A DNA stretch of 26,633 bases. Origin: SHLQ01 sp964562985 (lineage in GTDB: Bacteria; Actinomycetota; Acidimicrobiia; Acidimicrobiales; SHLQ01). The stretch spans positions 1 to 26,633 of the forward strand of contig CAZLWE010000047.1 of the NCBI GenBank assembly GCA_964562985.1, written 5' to 3'. The notes beneath the pieces were generated by a model. It made no database searches, had not been told where the DNA came from, and saw only the letters and a list, made by a program, of their open reading frames with translations. This document shows, one piece after another, positions 8,501 through 15,004 of the stretch. Position 1 is the stretch's first letter. The number at the start of each line of letters is the position of its first letter. The translations under genes were made by a program, and so were the position numbers.

Positions 8501-11500
8501 GGGCCGCTGGCCACGGTCGCCTGCTCGGTTCCCGAACCGGTGCACGTGTGGTAGCCAACGACACCGGCGGTGTCGGAAAGCAGCGTGATCGTCGAACCGG
8601 CCTCGGTGCACACCACGTCAAATGTCGGCGAGGTTTCGCTGGTTAGATCGTCATCGTCGGCGTCGCCGGAGTCCGATCCTGCCTGAAGATCAGGGGCAGT
8701 TGCCGGAGCGTCGGGTCCATCGACATCAATCGTGATCGCGAGCGCTGGGCTCGGCGCAGATTCTGCGCCTGCGGTTTCGGTGTAGGTAATGTTGTGCACA
8801 CCGCCGCCAAGAGCGGTCGATGCCGTGGCAGCTTCGACGCCCGCACCGCCACAGGTGTGGGTCCCGATCTCGGTGTTTGCATTTGGCGAGTCGGAGTACA
8901 ACGTGATCGTGTTGCCAGCTGCGCTACATACGACGTCGAAGGTTGGTGTGGTGTCGTTGGTGAGGTCGTCGTCGTTTGCGGCGCCGGTGTCGCTGTCGTC
9001 TTGAAGGTCTGGTGCGACGGTTGGAGCGTCTGCGAGACGTCCGTCGGTTACCGAGGAAGAGACTGGAGCCGGAGAGGCACGGAACTGTGCCTCTACCTGG
9101 AACTCGTTCTCACCGATCGACTCGACCTCGTTCGGGAGGTCTGGGTTGCTGGTTTGGAAGAAGCCGAATCCTCGGATTGTGTTGTCTTGGCCGGTTCCGT
9201 CCAATGATGTTGGGAACAGTGGGTTGAAACCAATGCCTGCGTCAACAACGGGGTTCGGACCAGCCTGTGGGCTTACCACCGAGCCTGCAGGGAAATGGAA
9301 AACCAACTCTTGAATTCCCGGGACAACTTCGACGATGTTGCTGCGATTGCCGCCCACGTTTAACCCGAGCAGACCGTCGCTCGTGGAGCGGTTGTCGAAC
9401 ACAATTCGCACGAAGTCGACTTCAAGGGCGTTGTTCTGCCAGTCGTCAGGAAGGATCACCTGTGCGTCGAACTTCTGCTCGTTTGAGATGAAGGAGCTGA
9501 ATGCACTGGTCGCGGTGTCGCCGATGTTGTCGAACGAGCCGACGATCGTGCGGTCGAGTGGCGTTGCCGTCGCCTCGTTGGTGAGCGTGTCGACGGTTGC
9601 ACTGGTGGTTCCGGTGGCGGTGAAGGTCACCGTGTCGCCCGAAGCGATCGAGACTGTCTCGTCGATGTCTCCTGAGCCCGATGGCGATGCACATGAGGAG
9701 TTCGCCGATGAAGTTGCGCACGTCCACGTGATGCCGCTGATGCCGGTCGGGAAGTCGTCGGTTACGACTACTTCGGAGGCGAAGCCTGGACCGGCGTTGC
9801 CTACTTCGATGGTGTAGGTGATGTCTGCGCCAGTGGCGAAGTCACCGGTCGACGTCTTGTCGATCGAGATGTCAATATCGCCGGTGGCGAGAGCCGTGAC
9901 CTGTACGGAAGGGCTGGCTTCCGAGGTGCCGATGTCGTTGGTCTCGGTGTAGCTGATGTTGTGTACGCCAGTGCTAAGGCCCGGCGCGACTACAACAGAC
10001 ACGGTCTCCGAGCCGCCCGGTTCCAAAAGGCACTCGTGTGTTGCAACCGTCGTGTTGGCCGTTGGGCTATCGGAGAGCAGCGTGATCGTGCTGCCGTGTT
10101 CGGTGCAGCGCACATCGAAGGTGTGGGTCAATGTCGAAGTGACGTTGTCGTTATCGGCAGCACCGTTGTCAGAATCTGCCTGAAGGTCGGGCGCCTGGGC
10201 CGGAGCGTCTGGCGCGGTCGGATCGGGACCGATCGTGACGTCGACCGCTGGTCCTGGGGCAGATTCGTTTCCTGCGATGTCGCTCTGGGTGTACGAGATG
10301 TTGTGGACCCCTTCGTCGAGCTCAAGCAAGTTGATCGTCGCTGACTCGGTTCCCGCTCCTTCACAGGTGTGGAAGCCGATGGCAGAGGAGGTTCCTCGGA
10401 ACTCGTAGCTCGGGTTGGTGACGACGCCGCCGCCGCCGGCCCACGCGTGCACGAAGTACTCGACGCCACCGATGAGCGAAACGGTGTTCTGCTGTTCAAG
10501 AATCGCGGTTGTCAGACGGACCGATTGTGCAGTGTCGACGTAAACGTCGCTTGCCCCAGCGGACGTTCCGATCGAGAGGCTGCCGTTGGCTGAGCCACTC
10601 CCCCCATCAGCTCGTGTCACAGATTCGGCACGACGCACGAAGATGTACTCGCCGCTGAAGGGGGCAACAAAGGTGCCATCAAAGTTGAGGAATGTATTGC
10701 CGCCGAAGTTAATCGCCTGCCCTGTTTGTTCTCCTGTTCCAAACGCACCAACAGGTGTCGTGTAGACGTCGGAGTACAGCTTGATGACCGACCCGGCTGC
10801 CGAGCATTCGACATCGAAGGTTGGCTGTCTATCGGAGGTGAGACGATCGGTCGAAGAATCGCCGGTGTCACTGCTTGGCTGCAACGCAAGGGCGGTCGTT
10901 GGAGCGTCGGGCTCGGTGAGGTCGATGGTTACTTCCAAGGCAGGCGAGAATGGCCCTTCGACTCCACCAACGGTCTGGGTGTAGGTCAGGTTGTGTACGC
11001 CCTCGGCCAAGCCGGGGCTTGCCGTGATTGCCTGTGGTAGCGTCGACGTGCACACATGAGTACCGACGAGGGTTCCTGGAGCAGGGTTGTCAGAATAGAG
11101 GTTGAGCACCGCGACGTTTGAACTACACTCTCCGATGTAGCCAGCATCGACAACAAACGTGATGTTGTCAGTGGCCGACAAGCCACTGTCGTCGCCTGCT
11201 TGAAGGTCTGGTGCGGCGAGGGCAGGGACGTCGGTGAACACGAAGCTGAAAAGATCGTCGTTTGTGAAGTCGTGAGCGATGGTCCACAGACCGTTGCCTG
11301 CGTCGGTCATGGCGATTGGTGTGGCTGCGGAAAGGTCCGAGCCGGCAACCAGATGCAAGTCACCGGTGAACTCGCCGAGGTCGAAGTCAGCGTCGTCGAC
11401 GTAGACTTGGAGCTGCACAGCACCGACGGTGCCGGTCTCGCTGATTGTCCATGTACGGTCGAGAATCTCGTGACCCGATGGGGCGCCCGACTCCGAGAAC

Positions 11501-13740
11501 GTGGCCGCGCCATCGTCGTTGCCCCATACGGCGAAGTTGCCATCGCCGAGCGAGGACCGACCGGCATCGAGGTTCGACGATGTGAAGTCTGCTGTGGTTG
11601 CGATGGTGACGATTGCGTCGTCGTTCTCGCTCTTCGAAACCCTCTGGTCGAGGGTGGAAGCAGCCTCCGCTCCGATACCGGCAATGTCGTTCCAGAACGC
11701 AGCGTTGACGAACACGTCAGCGGAGGCCGAGTTGGTGTACGACCCAACGCCAGCGTCCAAGGTGATGCCGTACTTGAGAGCAAGGTACGACTCGATGCTT
11801 AGTTGGCCGGCAGCCGTGTTGCTGTTCGCTATTGCGATGAACTCGTAGATCTCACCGTTGAGATCGTGACCACCCGGCAGACCCCCGCCGATGTTCGATG
11901 CTGTGATCGCGCCGACCGCAGAGTGTGTGCCGGTGCCGATGGTGTCGCCGTTGAAGAACGTCTCGACCTCAAGATCAACTTGTCGGGCGGTGTTGATGCG
12001 AGGAGTGTTTTCAGCAACGAAATCTGGAGCCGTAGCTCCTGCTGTTGAGTTGTTGTTATATCCGCCGTTGGCGATCTGCAACTTGCCTTGGCCGCCCACT
12101 AGCTGCGACCAGATGACGTTACTTCCAGAGCGGTATTCGAGAACCGTGTACAACTGATGGCTCGCGTTCGGGTCGAGAACACCACCACTGATCGATAAGT
12201 GGGTGCTGGCGTCAAAGGCGACACCCGGATTGAAATTCAATCCGCTGGATAAGAAGCTCGGCTCTTGGTCCGCTGCGGCGGTGAAGGTCTGGGCTCCCGC
12301 TGACTGACTGACCCACGAGGTAACCAAATCGCCGTCAGCAGTCGTTGAAGCGATGCCTGCGTTCCCTCTAAGCCATACCGCGAGATCTTCCTCTAGCCCC
12401 GCAGACTCGGTGGCCGCTTCAACGGTAATCGTGAGACTCGCTGTTCCACAGCCGGCGGGGGTGGCGTCGTTGTTACAGATCTCGTAGTCGAAGGTGTAGT
12501 CGCCGGGGGCGATGCCTTCGGTGTCCCATGAGACAACACCTGCAGCAGAAACGGTTGCGCCGGTGGCGGTTCCGGTGCCGAAATCGGTGACCGAGTTGTT
12601 GCCGCTTGCGAACTCCACGTCGTTGGCTGCTACATCAGCGGTGAGCGTGCCGTCTTCGGCGACCGTTGCCGTGTCGGCGACGGCAGTTGCAACGGTTCGG
12701 TTCGGGTCGACATCGTCGCCCGAGCCATCGTTGTCCGAATCGGTGTCTTCACAGTCCGGGGTGCCATCGTTGTCGGTGTCGAGGGTTGCACCAGCGTTTG
12801 AGAAACCCATCTCTTCGATGTCAGGAACGCCATCGTTGTCGAAGTCGGCGGTGAGGTGAGCGGGATCTCCGTTGGCGTCGAGCGCAGGTTGGTAGCCGCC
12901 GGAGAGTGTCGAGCCGATGAACTCGGCAGGGATCTGCGCGAACGCTCCGCCAGTGTTGGCTTCGCCGCCATCAACGTTCCATCGGACCTGCGCCGAGATT
13001 GCGCGCTGTGCGTCGTGAACGTAGACACGCATCGCAATCGCTGGGCTCGCAGCACAGGGCGAACCGGCAGACGGAAGGGGGACGTTGAACTGGATGTTGA
13101 CACTGTTGCCAGCATCGCCGCCGAGGAACACCATCTGAGTGAAGTCATCAGAGGTCGCCGCATAGCCATACATCGACCCGGCGTCCCCAGCCGAAGTCAT
13201 AGAGAGGTCAATCGAATCCGCACCATCGGGAATGATGATGTAGGCGTCGAGCACCCACTGGTCAGAGACAGTCACGCCCGGTTGTGTTGGAACGTTTTGG
13301 TTCAGACCGCGGCCGGTGTCTGTGCCGCACGGTCCGAAAGCACCGTTGCCGACCACAAACTGGATGCCGTTCGCTGTTGCGTCGACCTCACAGAACGCCG
13401 AGGTGTCAGCAGTGCCGGGGTGACTGTCAGGGAACCACGGGTAGGGCTGGCCGTCAGGCCCGTTCAAGTTCGGGTCATCACCGGTGAACTTTGCGTCGAA
13501 TGCTCCCGCTTCGGCCACCTGAGGAGGGCCGACCGACTCGGCAAGGCTGAACAAGCCGTCACCAGTGGCGCCCGCGGTCTGCGCTGACACGAACGACGGC
13601 ACGAACGCTGCAACGCTCAACGTCGATGCGATCAGTGCCACGACGAACACCGACACAAGCCAATGCCATCTCGATTTCGAAACGTTCGTTTGCACGTGTG
13701 TCGCGGTACTGCTGTGCTTCGCTTGGGTGGGGAGTTGCAC
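2590..13740 (-). CDS. giant LAFTG-anchored surface protein with Ig-like repeats (3,716 aa)
   Basis: The start is the GTG at 13738-13740, supported by AGGAG 8 bases upstream. Residues 1-53 are a signal peptide (hydrophobic LVSVFVVALIASTLS, cleavage near VSA-QT). Then, approximately: Asp-rich TSP3-type repeats 293-345; a cadherin/Ig-like domain 350-440; a LamG/concanavalin-like domain 447-655 ending SYLALKYGITL (DUF8202-type); its companion domain to 843; twelve type-A Ig-like repeats from 844, two carrying inserted domains; a DUF11 domain 1284-1400; an unassigned segment 1401-1567; eight type-B repeats alternating with A from 1984 to 3490; TSP3-type repeats 3494-3527; a choice-of-anchor U domain 3528-3668; LAFTG at 3676-3680, a membrane helix and a basic tail. 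It is likely a wall-linked adhesin or surface filament; the ligand is unknown. Only about ten lysines occur in the whole protein. The reading frame is intact throughout. Confidence 0.97.
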   Translation of the reverse strand: MQLPTQAKHSSTATHVQTNVSKSRWHWLVSVFVVALIASTLSVAAFVPSFVSAQTAGATGDGLFSLAESVGPPQVAEAGAFDAKFTGDDPNLNGPDGQPYPWFPDSHPGTADTSAFCEVDATANGIQFVVGNGAFGPCGTDTGRGLNQNVPTQPGVTVSDQWVLDAYIIIPDGADSIDLSMTSAGDAGSMYGYAATSDDFTQMVFLGGDAGNSVNIQFNVPLPSAGSPCAASPAIAMRVYVHDAQRAISAQVRWNVDGGEANTGGAFAQIPAEFIGSTLSGGYQPALDANGDPAHLTADFDNDGVPDIEEMGFSNAGATLDTDNDGTPDCEDTDSDNDGSGDDVDPNRTVATAVADTATVAEDGTLTADVAANDVEFASGNNSVTDFGTGTATGATVSAAGVVSWDTEGIAPGDYTFDYEICNNDATPAGCGTASLTITVEAATESAGLEEDLAVWLRGNAGIASTTADGDLVTSWVSQSAGAQTFTAAADQEPSFLSSGLNFNPGVAFDASTHLSISGGVLDPNASHQLYTVLEYRSGSNVIWSQLVGGQGKLQIANGGYNNNSTAGATAPDFVAENTPRINTARQVDLEVETFFNGDTIGTGTHSAVGAITASNIGGGLPGGHDLNGEIYEFIAIANSNTAAGQLSIESYLALKYGITLDAGVGSYTNSASADVFVNAAFWNDIAGIGAEAASTLDQRVSKSENDDAIVTIATTADFTSSNLDAGRSSLGDGNFAVWGNDDGAATFSESGAPSGHEILDRTWTISETGTVGAVQLQVYVDDADFDLGEFTGDLHLVAGSDLSAATPIAMTDAGNGLWTIAHDFTNDDLFSFVFTDVPALAAPDLQAGDDSGLSATDNITFVVDAGYIGECSSNVAVLNLYSDNPAPGTLVGTHVCTSTLPQAITASPGLAEGVHNLTYTQTVGGVEGPFSPALEVTIDLTEPDAPTTALALQPSSDTGDSSTDRLTSDRQPTFDVECSAAGSVIKLYSDVYTTPVGAFGTGEQTGQAINFGGNTFLNFDGTFVAPFSGEYIFVRRAESVTRADGGSGSANGSLSIGTSAGASDVYVDTAQSVRLTTAILEQQNTVSLIGGVEYFVHAWAGGGGVVTNPSYEFRGTSSAIGFHTCEGAGTESATINLLELDEGVHNISYTQSDIAGNESAPGPAVDVTIGPDPTAPDAPAQAPDLQADSDNGAADNDNVTSTLTHTFDVRCTEHGSTITLLSDSPTANTTVATHECLLEPGGSETVSVVVAPGLSTGVHNISYTETNDIGTSEASPSVQVTALATGDIDISIDKTSTGDFATGADITYTIEVGNAGPGFASEVVVTDDFPTGISGITWTCATSSANSSCASPSGSGDIDETVSIASGDTVTFTATGTTSATVDTLTNEATATPLDRTIVGSFDNIGDTATSAFSSFISNEQKFDAQVILPDDWQNNALEVDFVRIVFDNRSTSDGLLGLNVGGNRSNIVEVVPGIQELVFHFPAGSVVSPQAGPNPVVDAGIGFNPLFPTSLDGTGQDNTIRGFGFFQTSNPDLPNEVESIGENEFQVEAQFRASPAPVSSSVTDGRLADAPTVAPDLQDDSDTGAANDDDLTNDTTPTFDVVCSAAGNTITLYSDSPNANTEIGTHTCGGAGVEAATASTALGGGVHNITYTETAGAESAPSPALAITIDVDGPDAPATAPDLQAGSDSGDADDDDLTSETSPTFDVVCTEAGSTITLLSDTAGVVGYHTCTGSGTEQATVASGPGAAGNWISETCFAQPATLNNGGNTRNVGPAFATLSFSHTASGNYVLTGFNGNYDGNGGGGSLDGYLVTNVTTGESSMTDGASWGGTFSQLTNNVFTLDMSIDVSTGDVLTFVPQNASGGSRLRFNFTNTSEVYQGLSGTGAAGSQLRVQLEGHGSVNIVREYDDGSLFTVDRETNTITPLASIPANWLTCDSQGIAFDPVEPLTDGEHNITFTETDAAGNESGESPALAVTIDTEGPTTAPTVDEPEDGETIASSTPTVSGSGGEAGGTIVVTGPGRASCTAPVASDGTWSCELDLALPEGGPATLTVTSVDPAGNEGAETTIETTVDTTAPATPTFTPDLLAASDTGTVDDDDLTSDTTPSFDVACTEAGHVITVYSDNPAVNTAIGTHTCAGAGTETATVGAPGLGDGVHNITFTETDAAGNESGASPALEIEIDSAGPTSAPVITEPGDGEPIATPTPTVAGTGGEPGGTVIVTGPNGEECVASVAADGSWSCTLAPGLPEGGPATITVTPVDESGNEGPAATISTTIDTTTPDAPTSAPDLQAGSDSGDADDDDLTSETTPSFDVACTEAGHVITVYSDNPVANTAIGTHTCASAGIETVTVTAPGLGDGVHNITITETDLAGNESDPSPSLEVGIDTAGQTTAPTITEPGDGETIATATPAVSGTGGEPGGTVVVTGPNGETCTAPVDENGDWSCELAPGLPEGGPATITVTPVDPAGNEGTSTTFESTIDTTAPSAPGAAPDLHAASDTGDATDDDLTSDTTPSFDVVCGEAGHVITIYSDNPAAGTAVGTHTCVGVGIETASVDAPGLDEGTHNVTFTETDAVGNESAPSPGLAIQIDSEGPATVPAIGEPEDGATVPTTTPTFTGTGGEPGGSVIVTGPNGEECVAPVAADGSWSCEIAPGLPEGGPSTITLTPIDPAGNEGTSSTIETTVDTTAPVAPTSAPDLAASSDTGVSDSDEVTADNTPTFNVECSEAGATITVLSDNPADGTIVGSHTCEGVGIESVTVDDPGLGEGVHNITFTETDPSGNESNPSPAISVAIDNTSPGAPTITSPTNGGQIGTNTPTVSGTGGVPGGTVTVTGPNGQECTAPVDANGEWFCTLSPELGEGEATITATSVDPSGNEGTATSISTTVDTNPSNNPLATPELDPASDTGVSNSDGITSDNTPTFIVGCSEAGETITMYSNGSPIGTHTCEGEGVESVTIDAPGLSDGAHDITYTSTLPGGEESAPSAALPITIDTTPPATPTVASPGEGEVVATTTPTFAGTGGEPGSTIVVTGPNGETCEAPVQPDGSWSCQLDPALPLGGPSTVTVTLVDPAGNTGTPTEVSITVDPTDPSAALPIADLDPASDTGVSNTDNVTSDTTPTFTVLCRGAGEVITLYSDTPANGTVIGAHTCEGVGTESASVDAPGLVDGTHGITYTTTPVGGVESEPSAALPVTIDATPPGTPTVSSPSNGATVNTTTPTFTGVGGPTGGTIVVSGPGGETCTAVVQPNGSWSCTLVPGLPEGGPSQITITPVEPAGNEGIPAIIQTNIDTTVPTPGQAPDLQPGSDTGVSDTDDITSNTTPTIDVVCSEPGATITLTSNNPAPGTVVGEHTCEFAGLESVTADEPGLADGEHQISYTETDALGNESAESASLALTIDTRGPETPVVGEPDDGSTIITPTPTVSGTGGEPGTSVIVTGPNGEECVAPVADDGSWSCTLDPALTGAGPHEITVTPVDASGNEGGPTTFEVTVDLDPDSDGDGVTDSEENSIRGGDGNGDGVADAEQSSVASVANLAGDGFHTLGSVGNTCTDITELALISENAANQDPNFSYPAGLFDFTIECENAGEAATATIYFDEEHDTAAWQWRKYDRNDNSYSNVAGVTFGTATVDGATVTTATFSIADGGLLDEDGTLNASITDPSGPGVAVVGEAPPALAFTGRTILATVLFGLMLVMAGLFLVTLRGRREDEEFAQTI
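2593..2715 (-). other. cell-wall sorting signal (LAFTG, membrane helix, charged tail)
   Basis: Residues 3676-3680 read LAFTG, followed by a hydrophobic segment of about 25 residues (TILATVLFGLMLVMAGLFLV) and the charged tail RGRREDEEFAQTI. This is the tripartite sortase substrate signal. LAXTG is the form class E sortases of high-GC Gram-positives are known to accept, instead of LPXTG. No sortase gene lies in the window, so the enzyme would act from elsewhere in the genome. Confidence 0.85.
3250..7800 (-). repeat. tandem A+B Ig-like super-repeats, about 203 residues each
   Basis: The type-A module (about 100 residues) starts PDLxxxSDTG, continues DDDLTSDTTPxFDV, has one Cys after FDV and one in GTHTC, and ends HNITFTETDxxGNES. 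The type-B module (about 95 residues) starts EPxDGxxI, has TGPNGEEC and DGSWSC, and ends PVDPAGNEG. The A-module HTC codons recur near 3680, 4288, 4896, 5489, 6101, 6711 and 7326, a period of about 609 bp. Seven AB pairs lie here, plus the B module that follows the interrupted fifth A repeat. The repeats are related to the bacterial Ig-like domains common in giant adhesins. Confidence 0.93.
7920..8500 (-). other. about 200-residue domain inserted inside type-A repeat 5
   Basis: A normal A repeat has about 22 residues between its HTC motif and HNITFTE. Here the gap is about 225 residues. The extra block runs from GNWISETCFAQP through a Gly/Asn-rich stretch (GFNGNYDGNGGGGSLDGY) to ANWLTCDSQG. 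It looks like a beta-rich domain with its own Cys residues. The host repeat resumes in frame with LTDGEHNITFTETD. I do not recognise the family. Confidence 0.7.
8710..11210 (-). repeat. type-A Ig-like repeats 1-4 without B partners, with intervening domains
   Basis: Copies of the A module occur at about 10915-11210, 10215-10905 (interrupted by an inserted domain), 9895-10205 and 8720-9030. They are more diverged from each other than the copies in the AB array. Between copies 3 and 4 lie a DUF11 domain (about 9540-9890, starting DISIDKTSTGDF) and an unassigned segment of about 165 residues (9040-9540). Confidence 0.85.
10381..10760 (-). other. about 125-residue PA14-like domain inserted inside type-A repeat 2
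   Basis: The A-repeat motif IKLYSD is separated from its usual partner HTCEG by about 135 residues instead of about 12. The inserted block has FVAPFSGEYIFVRRAES, then DVYVD, then LIGGVEYFVHAWAGGGG. This is the pattern of PA14-type sugar-binding beta-barrels, though the match is by eye and not certain. The repeat resumes in frame after the insertion. Confidence 0.6.
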
Positions 13741-13830
13741 GTCTATCGCTCCTGGTCAGGGGGTTGACGCCGATCGTCAACCATGAGCCAGTCGACCCAC
13801 GCGTCCATGCGCTGAAGCGCCCGAGCAGAG

Positions 13831-13882
13831 ATCAAACGAATTTGCTAGCAACAAATTTGCTATTGATTTTTCAGTGAAAAAT
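13831..13882 (-). promoter_or_regulatory. AT-rich promoter/operator zone of the giant surface-protein gene
   Basis: This is the most AT-rich stretch in the window, 90-150 bp upstream of the GTG start. It contains the direct repeat AATTTGCTA (13839-13847 and 13854-13862), the palindrome TTGCTAGCAA (13842-13851), and the hairpin ATTTTTC-agt-GAAAAAT (13866-13882). These look like protein-binding sites around a promoter. No confident -35/-10 pair stands out. Confidence 0.45.
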
Positions 13883-13897
13883 GAATTACTGCGCGCG

Positions 13898-13929
13898 AGT
13901 GAGCCCGGCTGGCGGAAGCCGGGCTCACT
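13898..13929. terminator. strong 13-bp inverted repeat, terminator or insulator
   Basis: AGTGAGCCCGGCT (13898-13910) and AGCCGGGCTCACT (13917-13929) pair perfectly around GGCGGA. There is no T-run on the plus side. On the minus side CGCGCGCAG follows directly, and a T-run appears about 18 bases later. It stands just upstream of the giant gene's AT-rich promoter zone, so it may shield that promoter from upstream transcription. Confidence 0.55.
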
Positions 13930-14266
13930 ACTCCTTGGTTTGGGCCGTTCGACCCCGCTTGCTAGCCCTGTTCGGCGAGCTCTCGGCGACGGGAGAGCAA
14001 CACCAACATGAACCCTCCGGCGACTTCGCGGGCGGATGCGCGATGAAGAGAAACTGCGTCGGCTGTTTGATGGTGTTCGCCCTGAAGAGGAGAGAGGAAC
14101 TCGTCGCCTCTCTCGTATTCACCGAGTAGGGCTCGGTGCCTGGAGGACACCCCAGGTGACGCCAAAGAGTCCAAGGACCAAACCAGCACAGGGCATCCTG
14201 ACAATCGTGTTAGGTCAACCCCAAAGTCGGCCACGCCGCTGCGCAAACGTCATACAGTCCATAGGT

Positions 14267-14560
14267 ATGGGCACTCAGAAAAAGCGCCTGACGGTCACGG
14301 TCGATCCCGAACTCGTTGAGGCGGGTAAAGCCGTCGTCGACGCTGGCGATGCCAGCTCGGTGAGTAGTTGGGTCAGCGCCGCGCTCGAGGAAAAGATCTA
14401 TCGAGACAACAAGCTTCGCCACCTCGCTGCGGCTATTGCCGACTTCGAGGAAGAGTTCGGCGAGATCTCCGAAGATGAGATCGCGCGCCAACGGCGACTC
14501 GATCGAGCGAGGGCGATTTCCATTCGCTCGCGACCACCAGACATCAACCTCGTTTCATGA
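14267..14560 (+). CDS. ribbon-helix-helix-type antitoxin (VapB-like)
   Basis: This 97-residue protein begins MGTQKKRLTVTVDPELVEAG, the beta-strand plus helix pattern of CopG/Arc-type antitoxins. A second helix follows (SVSSWVSAALEEKI, residues about 32-45), and then an acidic, Arg-rich tail (DFEEEFGEISEDEIARQRR) of the kind that wraps the toxin. It would neutralise the downstream PIN toxin and autorepress the operon. The same frame is open upstream to 14036, but the internal ATG at 14267 fits the family length. TACAGT (14253-14258) lies 8 bases before the ATG, so the mRNA may be nearly leaderless, and no good Shine-Dalgarno is present. The stop overlaps the toxin start by ATGA. Confidence 0.85.
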   Translation: MGTQKKRLTVTVDPELVEAGKAVVDAGDASSVSSWVSAALEEKIYRDNKLRHLAAAIADFEEEFGEISEDEIARQRRLDRARAISIRSRPPDINLVS

Positions 14561-14937
14561 CCTTGATCCTTGACACGGGCGCGCTACGCGCGCTCGACGG
14601 CGACGATCGAGCGATGTGGGTTCGCCTTAAGGGAGCGATGCTCGACGGTGACGTACCGATCACACACGCTGGCGCATTTGGCCAAGCCTGGACACTCGGC
14701 GGCGAACAGCACCGACTCGAGCTGGCACTCGCGGGTATAGAGATAAAGGCCTTGGACGCAACGGTCGCCCAACAAGCCAGTCGATTTGTGAAGGCCGCTG
14801 ACGACAGCTCCAAACTGCTTGACGCCGCGCTCGTACTCCTCGCAGTGGACGACGACGAGATCATCACCTCCGATCCAAAGCGCCTCACCGAGATCGCCCG
14901 CGCATCTGGCCGACATCTCGAACTCGTCCAGACCTAG
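14557..14937 (+). CDS. PIN-domain ribonuclease toxin (VapC-like)
   Basis: This is a 126-residue PIN-domain protein. VapC toxins are Mg2+-dependent RNases that cleave tRNA or rRNA. Conserved acidic positions are D6 in ILDTGAL, D89 in LLDAALVLLA and D106 in IITSDPKRL. The second usual acidic position, commonly Glu in the helix after the first half, appears as Q43 in FGQAWTLGGEQ; E50 lies nearby. Some actinobacterial relatives also carry Gln there, so this need not mean loss of activity. The gene starts inside the antitoxin stop (ATGA), the standard translational coupling of type II pairs. A REP palindrome begins 9 bp after the stop and may act as its terminator. Confidence 0.87.
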   Translation: MTLILDTGALRALDGDDRAMWVRLKGAMLDGDVPITHAGAFGQAWTLGGEQHRLELALAGIEIKALDATVAQQASRFVKAADDSSKLLDAALVLLAVDDDEIITSDPKRLTEIARASGRHLELVQT

Positions 14938-14945
14938 GGGCAAGC

Positions 14946-14982
14946 ACCAAAACGTAAGGTGCCAGGCACCTTACGTTTTGGT
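14946..14982. repeat. REP-like palindrome copy 1
   Basis: This is a perfect 18-bp inverted repeat around a single central A (14964): ACCAAAACGTAAGGTGCC, A, then its complement. The core GGTGCC-A-GGCACC with flanking CGTAA/TTACG is shared with the copies at 16707 and 17657. It starts 9 bp after the toxin stop and ends 22 bp before the decayed gene on the other strand, so it could also terminate both. Confidence 0.9.
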
Positions 14983-15004
14983 CTAGCCGACGTTTCAGGG
15001 ACGT

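Larger units (their letters stand above)
13741..14266. other. intergenic region between the giant gene and the toxin-antitoxin pair
   Basis: This 526-bp stretch holds the ribosome site of the giant gene, an AT-rich promoter zone and a strong hairpin (listed separately). From 13930 to 14266 I see no convincing gene. A minus frame at 13962-14246 is open for 94 codons, but its only upstream start is TTG and it lacks a ribosome site; its tail, LVLLSRRRELAEQG, ends 33 bp before the hairpin. A plus frame from 14036 runs into the antitoxin frame but has mixed codon use. Either could be a gene relic. Confidence 0.5.

Noticed and set aside
2407..13587. Many long open frames on the plus strand opposite the giant gene (up to 510 codons at 6040-7572)
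   Set aside because: They lie antisense to a repetitive GC-rich gene, repeat with its period, are Arg/Gly/Val-rich and lack ribosome sites. They reflect the codon pattern of the real gene on the other strand.
14135..14156. GGTGCCTGG followed by CACC, considered as a degenerate fourth REP copy
   Set aside because: Four extra bases break the core and the flanking CGTAA/TTACG arms are absent. A chance match of this length is plausible.
13962..14246. Minus-strand 94-codon frame upstream of the hairpin
   Set aside because: It starts at TTG without a ribosome site, overlaps the likely antitoxin promoter, has mixed codon use and matches no family I know.
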